A program made the translations under genes and the position numbers. Below are positions 44,136 through 55,332 of a DNA stretch of 64,000 nt, in pieces (the first letter of the stretch is position 1; the number at the start of each line of letters is the position of its first letter). The notes under the pieces are model-generated. The model was not told the DNA's origin and made no database searches. It worked only from the letters and a program-made list of their open reading frames with translations. Source of the DNA: Xenophilus azovorans DSM 13620 (GTDB taxonomy: Bacteria > Pseudomonadota > Gammaproteobacteria > Burkholderiales > Burkholderiaceae_C); contig NZ_JQKD01000026.1 of NCBI RefSeq assembly GCF_000745855.1, positions 1 through 64,000 of the forward strand, in the 5' to 3' direction.

Positions 44136-45358
44136 CAGACCACTTGGCCGAGCTTGAAGATCGGCAGGTACATCGACACCACGATGCCGCCGATGACAAC
44201 CCCCAGGATGACGATGATGATGGGCTCCATCAGGCTGGACAGGCCCGCGACCATGTCGTCGACCTCCTGCTCGTAGAAGTCGGCCGCCTTGCCCAGCATG
44301 TGGTCGATGGAGCCGGATTCCTCGCCGATGGCCGTCATCTGCAGCACCATCGAGGGGAACAGGTTCGCGTTGGTCATCGCCGTCGTCAGGCTGGTGCCGG
44401 TGGACACCTCCTGCTGGATCTTCTCCGTGGCGTCCGAGTAGACGGTATTGCCGGAGGCGCCGCCCACCGAGTCCAGCGCCTCGACCAGCGGCACGCCGGC
44501 GGCGAACATCGTGGAGAGCGTGCGCGTCCAGCGCGCCACGCAGGACTTGTCGATGAGCGCGCCGAAGATGGGCAGCCTCAGCAGCAGGCGGTCCATGAAG
44601 CGCTGCACCTTCTCGTTGCGCTTCCAGGCTTGCATGAAGAAGTAGCCGCCGCCGATCAGCACGCCGAAGATCAGCCACCAGTACGCCACGAAGATCTCGC
44701 TCATGCCCATGACGAACAGCGTGGGCGCGGGCAGATCGGCGCCGAAGGAGGTGAACACCTGCTTGAAGGCCGGGATGACGAAGATCATGATGATTGCCAC
44801 CACCACGAAGGCCACCACGACCACCGCCGTCGGATACATCAGCGCGGACTTGATCTTGGACTTGATCGCCTCCGTCTTCTCCATGTAGGTGGCCAGGCGA
44901 TCGAGCAAATCTTCCAGGATACCGGCCGCCTCGCCTGCTTCCACCAGGTTGCAGTAGAGGCTGTCGAAGTACTTGGGGAACTTGCGGAACGCGGCCGACA
45001 GCGACGAGCCCGTCTCCACATCGGTGCGGATGTCGTTGAGCAGCCGCGTCACGTTGGGGTTCGCGTTGCCCCGGCCCACGATGTCGAAGGCCTGCAGCAG
45101 CGGCACGCCGGCCTTCATCATCGTGGCCAGCTGCCGGGTGAAGATGGCGATGTCCTTGGGCTTGATGGCCTTGCCCGAGCGCGTGCGCCGCTTCTTGACC
45201 TTGGTGGTCAGGATGCCCTGGCGCCGCAGCGAGGCCTGCACCTGGTTCTCGCCGGCGGCGCGCATTTCGCCGCGGACGATCTTGCCGTTGCGGTCGCGGC
45301 CCTCCCACTCATAGATGGTTTCCCGCGTGTTGTTCCTGGTCTGGGCGGCCGTGGCCAT
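44135..45358 (-). CDS. pilC: Type IV pilus inner-membrane platform protein PilC
   Basis: A 407-residue inner membrane protein with two GspF-type domains (residues about 70-195 and 275-395), on which the pilus assembles. Each has the conserved pattern: FTRQLATMMKAGVPLLQAFD in the first and TRTLSTMFAAGVPLVEALDS in the second. Spans include AVVVVAFVVVAIIMIFVIPA and the C-terminal PIIIVILGVVIGGIVVSMYL. CGGAGA precedes the ATG. It lies 28 nt after pilB and overlaps pilD by 1 nt. Confidence 0.96.
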   Translation of the reverse strand: MATAAQTRNNTRETIYEWEGRDRNGKIVRGEMRAAGENQVQASLRRQGILTTKVKKRRTRSGKAIKPKDIAIFTRQLATMMKAGVPLLQAFDIVGRGNANPNVTRLLNDIRTDVETGSSLSAAFRKFPKYFDSLYCNLVEAGEAAGILEDLLDRLATYMEKTEAIKSKIKSALMYPTAVVVVAFVVVAIIMIFVIPAFKQVFTSFGADLPAPTLFVMGMSEIFVAYWWLIFGVLIGGGYFFMQAWKRNEKVQRFMDRLLLRLPIFGALIDKSCVARWTRTLSTMFAAGVPLVEALDSVGGASGNTVYSDATEKIQQEVSTGTSLTTAMTNANLFPSMVLQMTAIGEESGSIDHMLGKAADFYEQEVDDMVAGLSSLMEPIIIVILGVVIGGIVVSMYLPIFKLGQVV

Positions 45359-45386
45359 GCGAATCTCCGGTGCGGCGTTGTGGGTC

Positions 45387-47120
45387 TTATTCGTTGGTCA
45401 CGCCAACCACTTCTTCCAGGGAAGTCAGGCCCTGCATCACCTTCTGCAGGCCCGACTGGCGCAGCGACCGTACGCCCTCGCGTTCCGCCTGTGCAGCGAT
45501 GTCCATCGCGCTGCCGTCGCGCAGGATGATCTTCTGGATCTCCTCGCTGATGGGCATGACCTGGTAGATGCCGACGCGCCCCTTGTAGCCGCCGCTGCAG
45601 GCCGAACAGCCCACGGGCTTGTAGGGCTTCCAGGTGCCGTCGAGCTGGGACTCCTGGAAGCCGGCATCCAGCAGCGCCTGCCTGGGAATGTCCAGCGCCG
45701 GCGCCTTGCAATTCGTGCACAGGCGGCGTGCCAGGCGCTGGGCGGTGATCAGGATCACGCTCGATGCGATGTTGAAGGGCGCGATGCCCATGTTGCGCAT
45801 CCGCGTGAGCGTGGTCGGCGCATCGTTGGTGTGCAGGGTCGAGAGCACCAGGTGACCCGTCTGGGCCGCCTTGATGGCGATGTCGGCGGTTTCCAGGTCG
45901 CGGATTTCGCCCACCATGATGATGTCCGGATCCTGCCGCAGGAAGGCGCGCAGCGCCGCCGCGAAGGTGAGGCCGGCCTTCTCGTTGACGTTGACCTGGT
46001 TGACGCCCGGCAGGTTGATTTCCGACGGGTCTTCCGCCGTGGCGATGTTCACGCCCGGCTTGTTCAGCAGGTTCAGGCAGGTGTAGAGCGACACCGTCTT
46101 GCCCGAGCCGGTGGGGCCTGTCACCAGGATCATGCCGTAGGGGCGCTGGATCGCGTCCATCAGGCGCTGTTTCTCGTCGGCGTCGTAGCCCAGCGCGTCG
46201 ATGCCGAGCTTGGCGCTGCTCGGATCGAGGATACGGATCACGATCTTTTCGCCGAACAGCGTGGGAAGGGTGCTCACGCGGAAGTCGATCACCCGCTCGG
46301 GGCCGACCTTGAGCTTCATGCGCCCGTCCTGGGGCACGCGCTTCTCGGAGATGTCCAGCTTGGAGATCACCTTGATGCGCGAGGAGAGCTTGTCCTTGAT
46401 GACCACCGGCGGGCTGGCCACCTCGCGCAACTCGCCGTCGACCCGGAAACGCACGCGGTAGTTGTGCTCGTAGGGCTCGAAGTGGATGTCCGAGGCGCGC
46501 ATGCTGATCGCGTCGAGCAGCATCTTGTGCAGGAAGCGCACCACCGGCGCGTCTTCCACTTCGGCGATGGACTGGTCGGAGGTGTCTGCGCTCTCGGTGG
46601 AGACGTCGTCGAACTCGAACTCCGCACCCACGATGCTGTCGATGGCCTCGGCCGCGCTGGCTGCGGCTGCCTCGACCATGCGCGAGAGCTTGTCGTATTC
46701 GGCGATGACCCAGTCCACGCCCATCTGCGACGCGAACTTGATCTTTTCGACTGCCTGCTGATCGGAGGGGTCGGCCGTGGCGACGATCAGACGGTTGTTG
46801 CGCTTGCCTAGCACGACGACGCGGTAGGACTGGCACAGCTTGGCGTCCAGCAGGTCCTTGGGCAGACGCTGCGGGTCGATGGCGTCCAGGTCCAGCAACG
46901 GGGCGCCGAAGGCGTTGGACAGCGTGTGCGCCAGGTCCGCGGCGGACACGGCACCGGTGCCCGTGAGTTCAGCGATGAAGCTGGTGCGGGTGGTGCGCGA
47001 CTTCTGGTAGATCTCCTCGGCCGCCTTGGCCTGGAGCTTGCCGGCCGAGATCAGCGCACGCGCCAGCCCGGGCAGGGCAACGGAAGCACTTTCCTTGGCG
47101 ATGGGATCGGCGGCGGCCAT
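45387..47120 (-). CDS. pilB: Type IV pilus assembly ATPase PilB
   Basis: A 577-residue hexameric ATPase that powers pilus extension. The N-terminal MshEN/GspE-N domain is at about residues 15-170 (LAHTLSNAFGAPLLDLDAID). The ATPase core has Walker A GPTGSGKT near residue 330, the Asp box, Walker B LRQDPDIIMVGEIRDLETAD and the His box TGHLVLSTLHTNDAPT. A four-cysteine zinc motif near residue 460-515 (LCTNCK and GCSACSGG) is typical. It heads the pilBCD-coaE group; tRNA-Pro lies upstream on the same strand. Confidence 0.97.
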   Translation of the reverse strand: MAAADPIAKESASVALPGLARALISAGKLQAKAAEEIYQKSRTTRTSFIAELTGTGAVSAADLAHTLSNAFGAPLLDLDAIDPQRLPKDLLDAKLCQSYRVVVLGKRNNRLIVATADPSDQQAVEKIKFASQMGVDWVIAEYDKLSRMVEAAAASAAEAIDSIVGAEFEFDDVSTESADTSDQSIAEVEDAPVVRFLHKMLLDAISMRASDIHFEPYEHNYRVRFRVDGELREVASPPVVIKDKLSSRIKVISKLDISEKRVPQDGRMKLKVGPERVIDFRVSTLPTLFGEKIVIRILDPSSAKLGIDALGYDADEKQRLMDAIQRPYGMILVTGPTGSGKTVSLYTCLNLLNKPGVNIATAEDPSEINLPGVNQVNVNEKAGLTFAAALRAFLRQDPDIIMVGEIRDLETADIAIKAAQTGHLVLSTLHTNDAPTTLTRMRNMGIAPFNIASSVILITAQRLARRLCTNCKAPALDIPRQALLDAGFQESQLDGTWKPYKPVGCSACSGGYKGRVGIYQVMPISEEIQKIILRDGSAMDIAAQAEREGVRSLRQSGLQKVMQGLTSLEEVVGVTNE

Positions 47121-47236
47121 TCAGCAGATGTAAGAAATCGTGAAAATTGAATCACGATCATCGCTGATCGACCCGGCCCTGTAAATTGTCAGCCCGCAAC
47201 AGTTGTGCGCAGCATTTGGCATTACATGGCCTCGAT

Positions 47237-47313
47237 TGGTCGGGGTGAGAGGATTCGAACCTCCGGCCTCTACGTCCCGAACGTAGCGCTCTACCAGGCT
47301 AAGCTACACCCCG
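47237..47313 (-). tRNA. tRNA-Pro (anticodon CGG)
   Basis: A 77-nt cloverleaf on the minus strand with acceptor CGGGGTG/CACCCCG, anticodon stem CTACG/CGTAG around the loop TTCGGGA (anticodon CGG, codon CCG), T loop TTCGAAT, discriminator A and an encoded CCA. It sits in the 235-nt gap between ispB and pilB. Confidence 0.97.
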
Positions 47314-47355
47314 ATGGTTGCCAGATGTGACGGACTCGTGCTTTCGTTGGGTAAC

Positions 47356-48345
47356 TTAGGCGCGACGCTCGAGCAACTGAGCCGCTAATTGTAGCAAAGC
47401 TTTTGTGTGCGAATTCGCGGGCAGCCCCGAAATCGCATCGACCGCGCGCTGCGCTTCCGTAGCGGCGGACTGGCGCGTGGCCTCCAGCGCGCCTGTTTCG
47501 CGCACGATGGCCACCAGTTGCGGCAACTTGTCTACATCGCCCGTCTCGATGGCGCTGCGCACCAGCGCGCTTTGCTCGGGGCGGCCGCGCTGCATCGCGA
47601 AGATGAGGGGCAGGGTGGTCTTGCCTTCGCGCAGGTCGTCGCCCAGGTTCTTGCCCGTTTCCGTGGCGTCGCCGGCGTAGTCCAGGACGTCGTCCACGAC
47701 CTGGAAGGCCGTGCCCAGCGCCTGGCCGTAGAGCGCGCAGGCATCCTCGACCTCTCGCGGCACGCCGGCCAGCACGGCGGCCAGCCGGGTGCTCGCCTCG
47801 AACAGCTTGGCGGTCTTGGAGCGGATCACGTGCAGGTAGGCCTGCTCGTCCAGGGAGGCGTCGCCCATGTTCATGAGCTGCAGCACCTCGCCCTCGGCGA
47901 TCACGTTGGTGGCGTCGGCCAGGATCTCCATCACCCGCATGTCGCGGGCATCCAGCATCATCTGGAAGGCGCGGGAATACAGGAAGTCGCCCACCAGCAC
48001 GCTGGCTGCGTTGCCGAAGGACTCGTTGGCGGTCGGCCGGCCGCGGCGCAGGGTGGATTCGTCCACCACGTCGTCGTGCAGCAGGGTGGCGGTGTGGATG
48101 AACTCCACCACCGCGGCCAGATTGAATCGCTGTGCCCCGCGGTAGCCCAGCGCGCCGCTCATGAGCAGCAGGAGCGCCGGGCGCAGGCGCTTGCCTCCGG
48201 CGGCGATGATGTAGCGCGACACCTGGCTGACCAGCGGCACGGCGGTCTGCAGGCGCGTTGCGATGACCTTGTCCACTTCCGCCATGTCGTCGGCGATCAG
48301 GTCCAGGACGGAGCGGTCTGCAGGCGGGGCGGGGGAGTCGGACAA
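47356..48345 (-). CDS. ispB: Polyprenyl diphosphate synthase (octaprenyl type)
   Basis: A trans-prenyltransferase of about 329 residues that makes the ubiquinone side chain. Both Asp-rich motifs are present: LLHDDVVDE near residue 100 and VVDDVLDYAGD near residue 230, with GGKRLRPALLLL at the substrate site. The start is uncertain. An ATG at 48408 would put a perfect TATAAT (48399-48394, minus strand) inside the coding region. I therefore prefer the TTG at 48345 (SDSPAPPADRSVLDLI), although it lacks a clear Shine-Dalgarno sequence. It is divergent from rplU. Confidence 0.9.
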   Translation of the reverse strand: MSDSPAPPADRSVLDLIADDMAEVDKVIATRLQTAVPLVSQVSRYIIAAGGKRLRPALLLLMSGALGYRGAQRFNLAAVVEFIHTATLLHDDVVDESTLRRGRPTANESFGNAASVLVGDFLYSRAFQMMLDARDMRVMEILADATNVIAEGEVLQLMNMGDASLDEQAYLHVIRSKTAKLFEASTRLAAVLAGVPREVEDACALYGQALGTAFQVVDDVLDYAGDATETGKNLGDDLREGKTTLPLIFAMQRGRPEQSALVRSAIETGDVDKLPQLVAIVRETGALEATRQSAATEAQRAVDAISGLPANSHTKALLQLAAQLLERRA

Positions 48346-48514
48346 AGGTATGCGCCGGTGCCGGCGGTAGGGGATGGGGACGGACGAAGGGAAATTATAG
48401 GGAGGCATGCCGGCCTGGCCCGGCGTGCCTGGCCCCTTGGGGCTGGTCGTGCTATCATGGAGGGCTTCGCGGAATGAGCCGCGGAGCGTTTTCATTTCCC
48501 CGAGAGGATTTCCC

Positions 48515-48826
48515 ATGTACGCGGTCATAAAAACCGGCGGCAAGCAGTATCGCGTTGCCACCGGCGAAAAGATCAAGGTAGAACAGATTGCTGCGGACGT
48601 TGGCCAGGAAATCGTGATCGATCAGGTGCTGGCCGTCGGCGACGGCAGCGGCATCCGGGTCGGCACACCCCTGGTGTCCGGCGCCACCGTGACGGCCACC
48701 GTGCTGTCGCACGGCAAGCATGACAAGGTGCGCATCTTCAAGCTGCGCCGTCGCAAGCACTATCAGAAGCACCAGGGCCATCGCCAGCAGTTCACCGAAC
48801 TGCAGATCGGCGCCATCGCCGGCTGA
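48515..48826 (+). CDS. rplU: 50S ribosomal protein L21
   Basis: A 103-residue L21, which binds 23S rRNA. The sequence begins [20 protein letters not shown] and contains the conserved [20 protein letters not shown] and [18 protein letters not shown] lies 7 nt before the ATG. A -10-like TATCAT is seen near 48453. rpmA follows after 21 nt, then obgE, the standard rplU-rpmA-obgE order. The divergent ispB gene shares the upstream region of about 170 nt. Confidence 0.98.
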   Translation: MYAVIKTGGKQYRVATGEKIKVEQIAADVGQEIVIDQVLAVGDGSGIRVGTPLVSGATVTATVLSHGKHDKVRIFKLRRRKHYQKHQGHRQQFTELQIGAIAG

Positions 48827-48847
48827 TCCCAAAAGGAGCAAGACACC

Positions 48848-49105
48848 ATGGCACAGAAAAAAGGTGGCGGTTCCACCCGCAACGGGCGCGACTCGAAGCC
48901 CAAGATGCTCGGCGTGAAGGCCTACGGCGGCCAGGTCGTGAGCGCCGGTTCGATCATCGTGCGCCAGCGCGGCACCCGCCTGCATGCCGGCACGAACGTC
49001 GGCGTCGGCAAGGACCATACGCTGTTCGCGCTGGTCGACGGCCGCATCTCGTTCTCGACCAAGGGCGCGCTGAACAAGCACACCGTGAGCGTGACCCCGG
49101 TCTGA
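48848..49105 (+). CDS. rpmA: 50S ribosomal protein L27
   Basis: An 85-residue L27 whose N-terminus reaches the peptidyl transferase centre. It starts [20 protein letters not shown], with no N-terminal cleaved extension of the Firmicutes type. The conserved [19 protein letters not shown] and [14 protein letters not shown] follow. AAAAGGAG lies 8-9 nt before the ATG. A hairpin follows the gene before obgE. Confidence 0.98.
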   Translation: MAQKKGGGSTRNGRDSKPKMLGVKAYGGQVVSAGSIIVRQRGTRLHAGTNVGVGKDHTLFALVDGRISFSTKGALNKHTVSVTPV

Positions 49106-49137
49106 CGCATCACGGAAGGACTTTCACAGCCCTTTCG

Positions 49138-49160
49138 AAAGCCCCGCTCGCCGGGGCTTT
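49138..49160 (+). terminator. Hairpin after rpmA (weak terminator)
   Basis: AAAGCCCCG (49138-49146) pairs with the complementary arm at 49151-49159/60 around a CTCG loop. The expected run of T is short (TTT) and broken by CCCG, so it may be a partial terminator or a processing site. It lies 38 nt before the obgE ATG. Confidence 0.5.
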
Positions 49161-49185
49161 CCCGTTTCTGGGGTTTGATTCTTAA

Positions 49186-50271
<1,086 letters not shown>

Positions 50272-50288
50272 CTCCGCCTTCCGAGAAG

Positions 50289-51437
50289 ATGACGTCCAAC
50301 GATTCCTCCTCCGCCGTGCTGCGCGATGCCCGCCGTATCGTGGTCAAGGTGGGCTCCAGCCTGGTGACCAACGAGGGCCGCGGCCTGGACGAGCGCGCCA
50401 TCGGGGAGTGGTGCCGCCAGTTGGCGGGGCTGGTCAAGGCGGGGCGCGAGGTGGTCATGGTGTCCAGCGGTGCCGTCGCCGAGGGCATGAAGCGCCTGGG
50501 TTGGACCGCCCGGCCCAAGGAGATCAACGAACTGCAGGCCGCCGCCGCCGTCGGGCAGATGGGCCTGGCGCAGATGTACGAGACCAAGCTGCGCGAGAAC
50601 GGCCTGGGCAGCGCGCAGGTGCTGCTCACGCATGGCGACCTGGCCGACCGCGAGCGCTACCTCAATGCACGCTCCACGCTGCTCACGCTGCTCGACCTGA
50701 ACGTCGTGCCGGTCATCAACGAGAACGACACGGTGGTCAACGACGAGATCAAGTTCGGCGACAACGACACGCTGGGCGCGCTGGTGGCCAACCTGGTGGA
50801 GGCCGACGCGCTGGTCATCCTCACCGACCAGAAGGGCCTGTTCACCGCCGACCCGCGCAGCCATCCCGACGCCAGCTTCGTGCACGTCGGGCAGGCTGGC
50901 GATCCGGCGCTGGAGGCGATGGCCGGCGGCGCCGGCTCCAGCATCGGCCGCGGCGGCATGCTGACCAAGATCCTGGCAGCCAAGCGGGCGGCGGGGTCGG
51001 GCGCGTCCACCGTGATCGCCTGGGGCCGCGAGCCCGATGCGCTGCTGCGCCTGGCGCGCGGCGAGGCGATCGGCACCCTGCTGGTCGCGCAGACCGCCAA
51101 GCACCAGGCGCGCAAGCGCTGGATGGCCGACCACCTGCAGTTGCGCGGCGCGGTCACGGTCGACGCCGGCGCAGCGGCCAAGGTGCGCTCCGAGGGCAAG
51201 AGCCTGCTGCCGATCGGGATGGTGGGCGTCGAAGGCGACTTCTCGCGCGGCGACGTCATCGCGGTGCGCGACCCGCAGGGGGTGGAGCTGGCGCGTGGGC
51301 TGGCCAACTATTCGAGCGCCGAGGCGCGCCTGCTGTGCCGCAAGCCTTCCGGCGAGTTCGAGCGGCTGCTCGGCTACGCCGGCGAGCCGGAGATGGTGCA
51401 CCGCGACAACCTCGTGCTGATGGTGCGCGGCGCCTGA
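50289..51437 (+). CDS. proB: Glutamate 5-kinase
   Basis: A 382-residue kinase for the first step of proline synthesis. The amino-acid-kinase domain occupies residues about 10-265 ([44 protein letters not shown]-type [18 protein letters not shown]). The C-terminal PUA domain starts near residue 290 ([20 protein letters not shown]). I choose the ATG at 50289 with GAGAAG just before it; a TTG at 50268 overlapping the obgE stop is the alternative. It is convergent with the CNP1-like gene. Confidence 0.96.
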   Translation: MTSNDSSSAVLRDARRIVVKVGSSLVTNEGRGLDERAIGEWCRQLAGLVKAGREVVMVSSGAVAEGMKRLGWTARPKEINELQAAAAVGQMGLAQMYETKLRENGLGSAQVLLTHGDLADRERYLNARSTLLTLLDLNVVPVINENDTVVNDEIKFGDNDTLGALVANLVEADALVILTDQKGLFTADPRSHPDASFVHVGQAGDPALEAMAGGAGSSIGRGGMLTKILAAKRAAGSGASTVIAWGREPDALLRLARGEAIGTLLVAQTAKHQARKRWMADHLQLRGAVTVDAGAAAKVRSEGKSLLPIGMVGVEGDFSRGDVIAVRDPQGVELARGLANYSSAEARLLCRKPSGEFERLLGYAGEPEMVHRDNLVLMVRGA

Positions 51438-51453
51438 CTTTCCTGCGGTGGCG

Positions 51454-52050
51454 TCAGTAGCCTTGGGTTTCCGGCCGCCGAAGCTCGCGCAGCATGTCGT
51501 TCACCGAGCCACGGGGTGCATGGCCCTGGCACAGTGACTGCCGCGCCAGTTCGGCGGTGTAGATCGAGTTGCGGTCGTCGATGCGCTTCCACTCGGACGC
51601 CGGCACGGTGCTCCAGCCGCTGCCGGTGTAGCGCGCGTAGGTCTTGTACTCCTCGCTGGAGCAGCGCACCCCCTCGTAGAAGGCGTTGACCGTGTCGCTG
51701 CCGTCGCGGTAGGCCACCACCACATAGCGCACCACGCCGTCGGGCGCGATCGTGATGGTCTTGGGGTCGACGCCGAACTTCAGCGACATGTAGGGCGGCA
51801 TCTCGAGGGCCATCAGCCGGCCGACCTCGAACTGCGGCGGCGGGGGGACCTCCGCCTCCTTCCATTCCGGCGCTTCGTAGTTGGACATGTGCGGGTTCTC
51901 GCCGCGCTCGATGCGCGCGCGCGCATCATCCGCCCACGCGCCGCCGGCCGGCACCAGCGCGGCCAGCGCCAGGGCGGCGCTAGCGCGCAGGAGGAACGAC
52001 CAGGGGAGGGGACGGCGTTGCGGGCGCAGCCGCGGGTGACGGAGAGGCAT
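51454..52050 (-). CDS. CNP1-like family exported protein
   Basis: A 198-residue protein with a signal peptide ([20 protein letters not shown], cleavage near GAWA-DD). The mature part has the CNP1-like domain: [55 protein letters not shown] and [20 protein letters not shown]1-like proteins are found near rppH and proS in betaproteobacteria; their function is unknown. The ATG at 52050 lies inside the rppH 3' end, giving a 71-nt out-of-frame overlap. A later start would remove the signal peptide, so the overlap appears real. Confidence 0.82.
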   Translation of the reverse strand: MPLRHPRLRPQRRPLPWSFLLRASAALALAALVPAGGAWADDARARIERGENPHMSNYEAPEWKEAEVPPPPQFEVGRLMALEMPPYMSLKFGVDPKTITIAPDGVVRYVVVAYRDGSDTVNAFYEGVRCSSEEYKTYARYTGSGWSTVPASEWKRIDDRNSIYTAELARQSLCQGHAPRGSVNDMLRELRRPETQGY

Positions 52051-52669
52051 GCTCGATGACGGAGGAGTTGGGATCGGGGTCGAAGGTCGCCCCCGGGGGA
52101 AGTTCATAGCCGGGTTCGGCGGCCGGCGGCGTGCGCGGCGCACGGTCGGCCGGGCGGCCGCGCATGCCGCCGCGCAGGAAGCGGTTGCGTGTGTCCTGCC
52201 GCGGCAGGAAGCGGGCCAGTTCGGTCAGCGCCATCTCGTAGACGCCGCGCTTGAACTCGACCACCACGTCCAGCGGCACCCAGTAGTCGTGCCAGCGCCA
52301 GGCATCGAACTCGGGGTGGCTGGTCGCGCGCAGGTTCAGGTCCCAGTCGTGGCCGACGAACTGCAGCAGGTACCAGATCTGCTTCTTGCCCTTGTAGAAG
52401 CCGCGGGCGTCGCGGCGGATGTAGCGCTCGGGCACCGTGTAGCGCAGCCAGTCGCGGGTGCGCGCGACGATGCGCACGTGTTCGGGCAGCAGCCCCACTT
52501 CCTCGTGGAGCTCCCGGAACATCGCCTGTTCGGGTGTCTCGCCCCGATCGATCCCGCCTTGCGGAAACTGCCAGGAATGGGTGCGGATGCGCTTGCCCCA
52601 AAAGACCTGGCTTTTCTGGTTGAGCAGGATGATGCCGACGTTCGGCCTGAAGCCGTCCCGGTCAAGCAT
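51980..52669 (-). CDS. rppH: RNA pyrophosphohydrolase RppH
   Basis: A 229-residue Nudix enzyme that removes pyrophosphate from mRNA 5' ends and starts decay. The start [20 protein letters not shown] and [20 protein letters not shown] are typical, followed by the Nudix helix [13 protein letters not shown]. The core ends near residue 165. A proline-rich, low-complexity C-terminal tail of about 55 residues ([26 protein letters not shown]) follows; part of it arises where the gene overlaps the CNP1-like gene. The ATG at 52669 is preferred to a TTG 6 nt upstream. It is divergent from proS. Confidence 0.93.
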   Translation of the reverse strand: MLDRDGFRPNVGIILLNQKSQVFWGKRIRTHSWQFPQGGIDRGETPEQAMFRELHEEVGLLPEHVRIVARTRDWLRYTVPERYIRRDARGFYKGKKQIWYLLQFVGHDWDLNLRATSHPEFDAWRWHDYWVPLDVVVEFKRGVYEMALTELARFLPRQDTRNRFLRGGMRGRPADRAPRTPPAAEPGYELPPGATFDPDPNSSVIEHASPSPAAAPATPSPPLVVPPAR

Positions 52670-52705
52670 AATCAAACCCCAATTCTTGAACTGGTTCGAT
52701 TATGC
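52666..52705. promoter_or_regulatory. Inverted repeat with facing -10-like elements between rppH and proS
   Basis: A 13-nt arm (52666-52678) is complementary at 12 of 13 positions to 52693-52705, with a 14-nt spacer. Each arm contains CATAAT, on the plus strand at 52667-52672 and on the minus strand at 52704-52699. It overlaps the rppH start codon. It could be a shared operator or overlapping divergent promoters; no good -35 elements are seen. Confidence 0.4.
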
Positions 52706-52808
52706 ATAGATGCATGCTGGCTGCACCAGTTCGGACCCTTCCAGAGCCTTCAGGGGGCCGCGCCAGCGGCCCTTGCTTTTTCCACTGCAGCATTTGCGAC
52801 CGCGACCG

Positions 52809-54550
<1,742 letters not shown>

Positions 54551-54554
<4 letters not shown>

Positions 54555-55204
54555 GCGCCCAGCGCGCGCAGGACGCGTCGCGCCGCCGCTGGCTGCTGCG
54601 AACGGCCGCACTGCCGGCGGCGCTGGCGCTGCCGGACTGGGCGCTCGCCGGCGCCCAGGTCGAGGAGCCGCTGGCCGATTCCGTGCGCACGGCGCTGTCC
54701 TCGGCCATCCACAACAAGGCGCCGCCGGTGCCCGAGTTCGACGACACCGAGTCGCGCCTGGGCTACCTGCGCTGGCTGGGCGAGATGGGCGAGCGCATCC
54801 GGCGCAAGGTGCCCGACCGGCGCACGCGCTTCGAGCTGCTGCAGACCATCTGGTACGAGTCGCGCCGCGCCGGGCTCGACGTCAGCCTCGTGCTGGGCCT
54901 GATCCAGGTCGAGAGCAACTTCCGCAAGTTCGCCGTCTCCAGCGCCGGCGCGCGCGGGCTGATGCAGGTGATGCCGTTCTGGACCCGCGTCATCGGCGAT
55001 GGCAACCCGGCGGTGCTGTTCCACATGCAGACCAACCTGCGCTTCGGCTGCGTGATCCTGCGCCACTACATCGACCGCGAGCGCGGCGACCTGTTCATGG
55101 CGCTGGGCCGCTACAACGGCAGCCGCGGCCGTGCGCCGTACCCCAACGCGGTGTTCGCCAACCAGCGCGCCTACCGCTTCGACCATCGCGCGCCGCCGGC
55201 CTGA
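54551..55204 (+). CDS. Lytic transglycosylase (SLT domain)
   Basis: A 217-residue exported murein lyase. An N-terminal twin-arginine-like signal ([20 protein letters not shown]) is followed by the SLT domain from about residue 95. The catalytic glutamate is Glu121 in [11 protein letters not shown], followed by the conserved [15 protein letters not shown] and a tail motif [18 protein letters not shown]. It cleaves peptidoglycan between MurNAc and GlcNAc with anhydro-ring formation. Its start overlaps the proS stop (ATGA), an arrangement common in Comamonadaceae. Confidence 0.92.
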
Positions 55205-55332
55205 ACGCGCCGGGTTAACACGGGGAACGCGGCGGCGGCACGCCCCGTATCCTCATTGGCCTCAAGGGGGCTGGCGCCGTTTTTGCTTGGCCCCTTCGCA
55301 TCCGTCTTTCCATCTTCCCGGAGAACTGATCC

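Noticed and set aside
55205-55332. A terminator after the lytic transglycosylase gene
   Set aside because: There is a TTTTT run near 55280, but the preceding stem is only a few base pairs and ambiguous. I see no reliable signal in this 128-nt gap.
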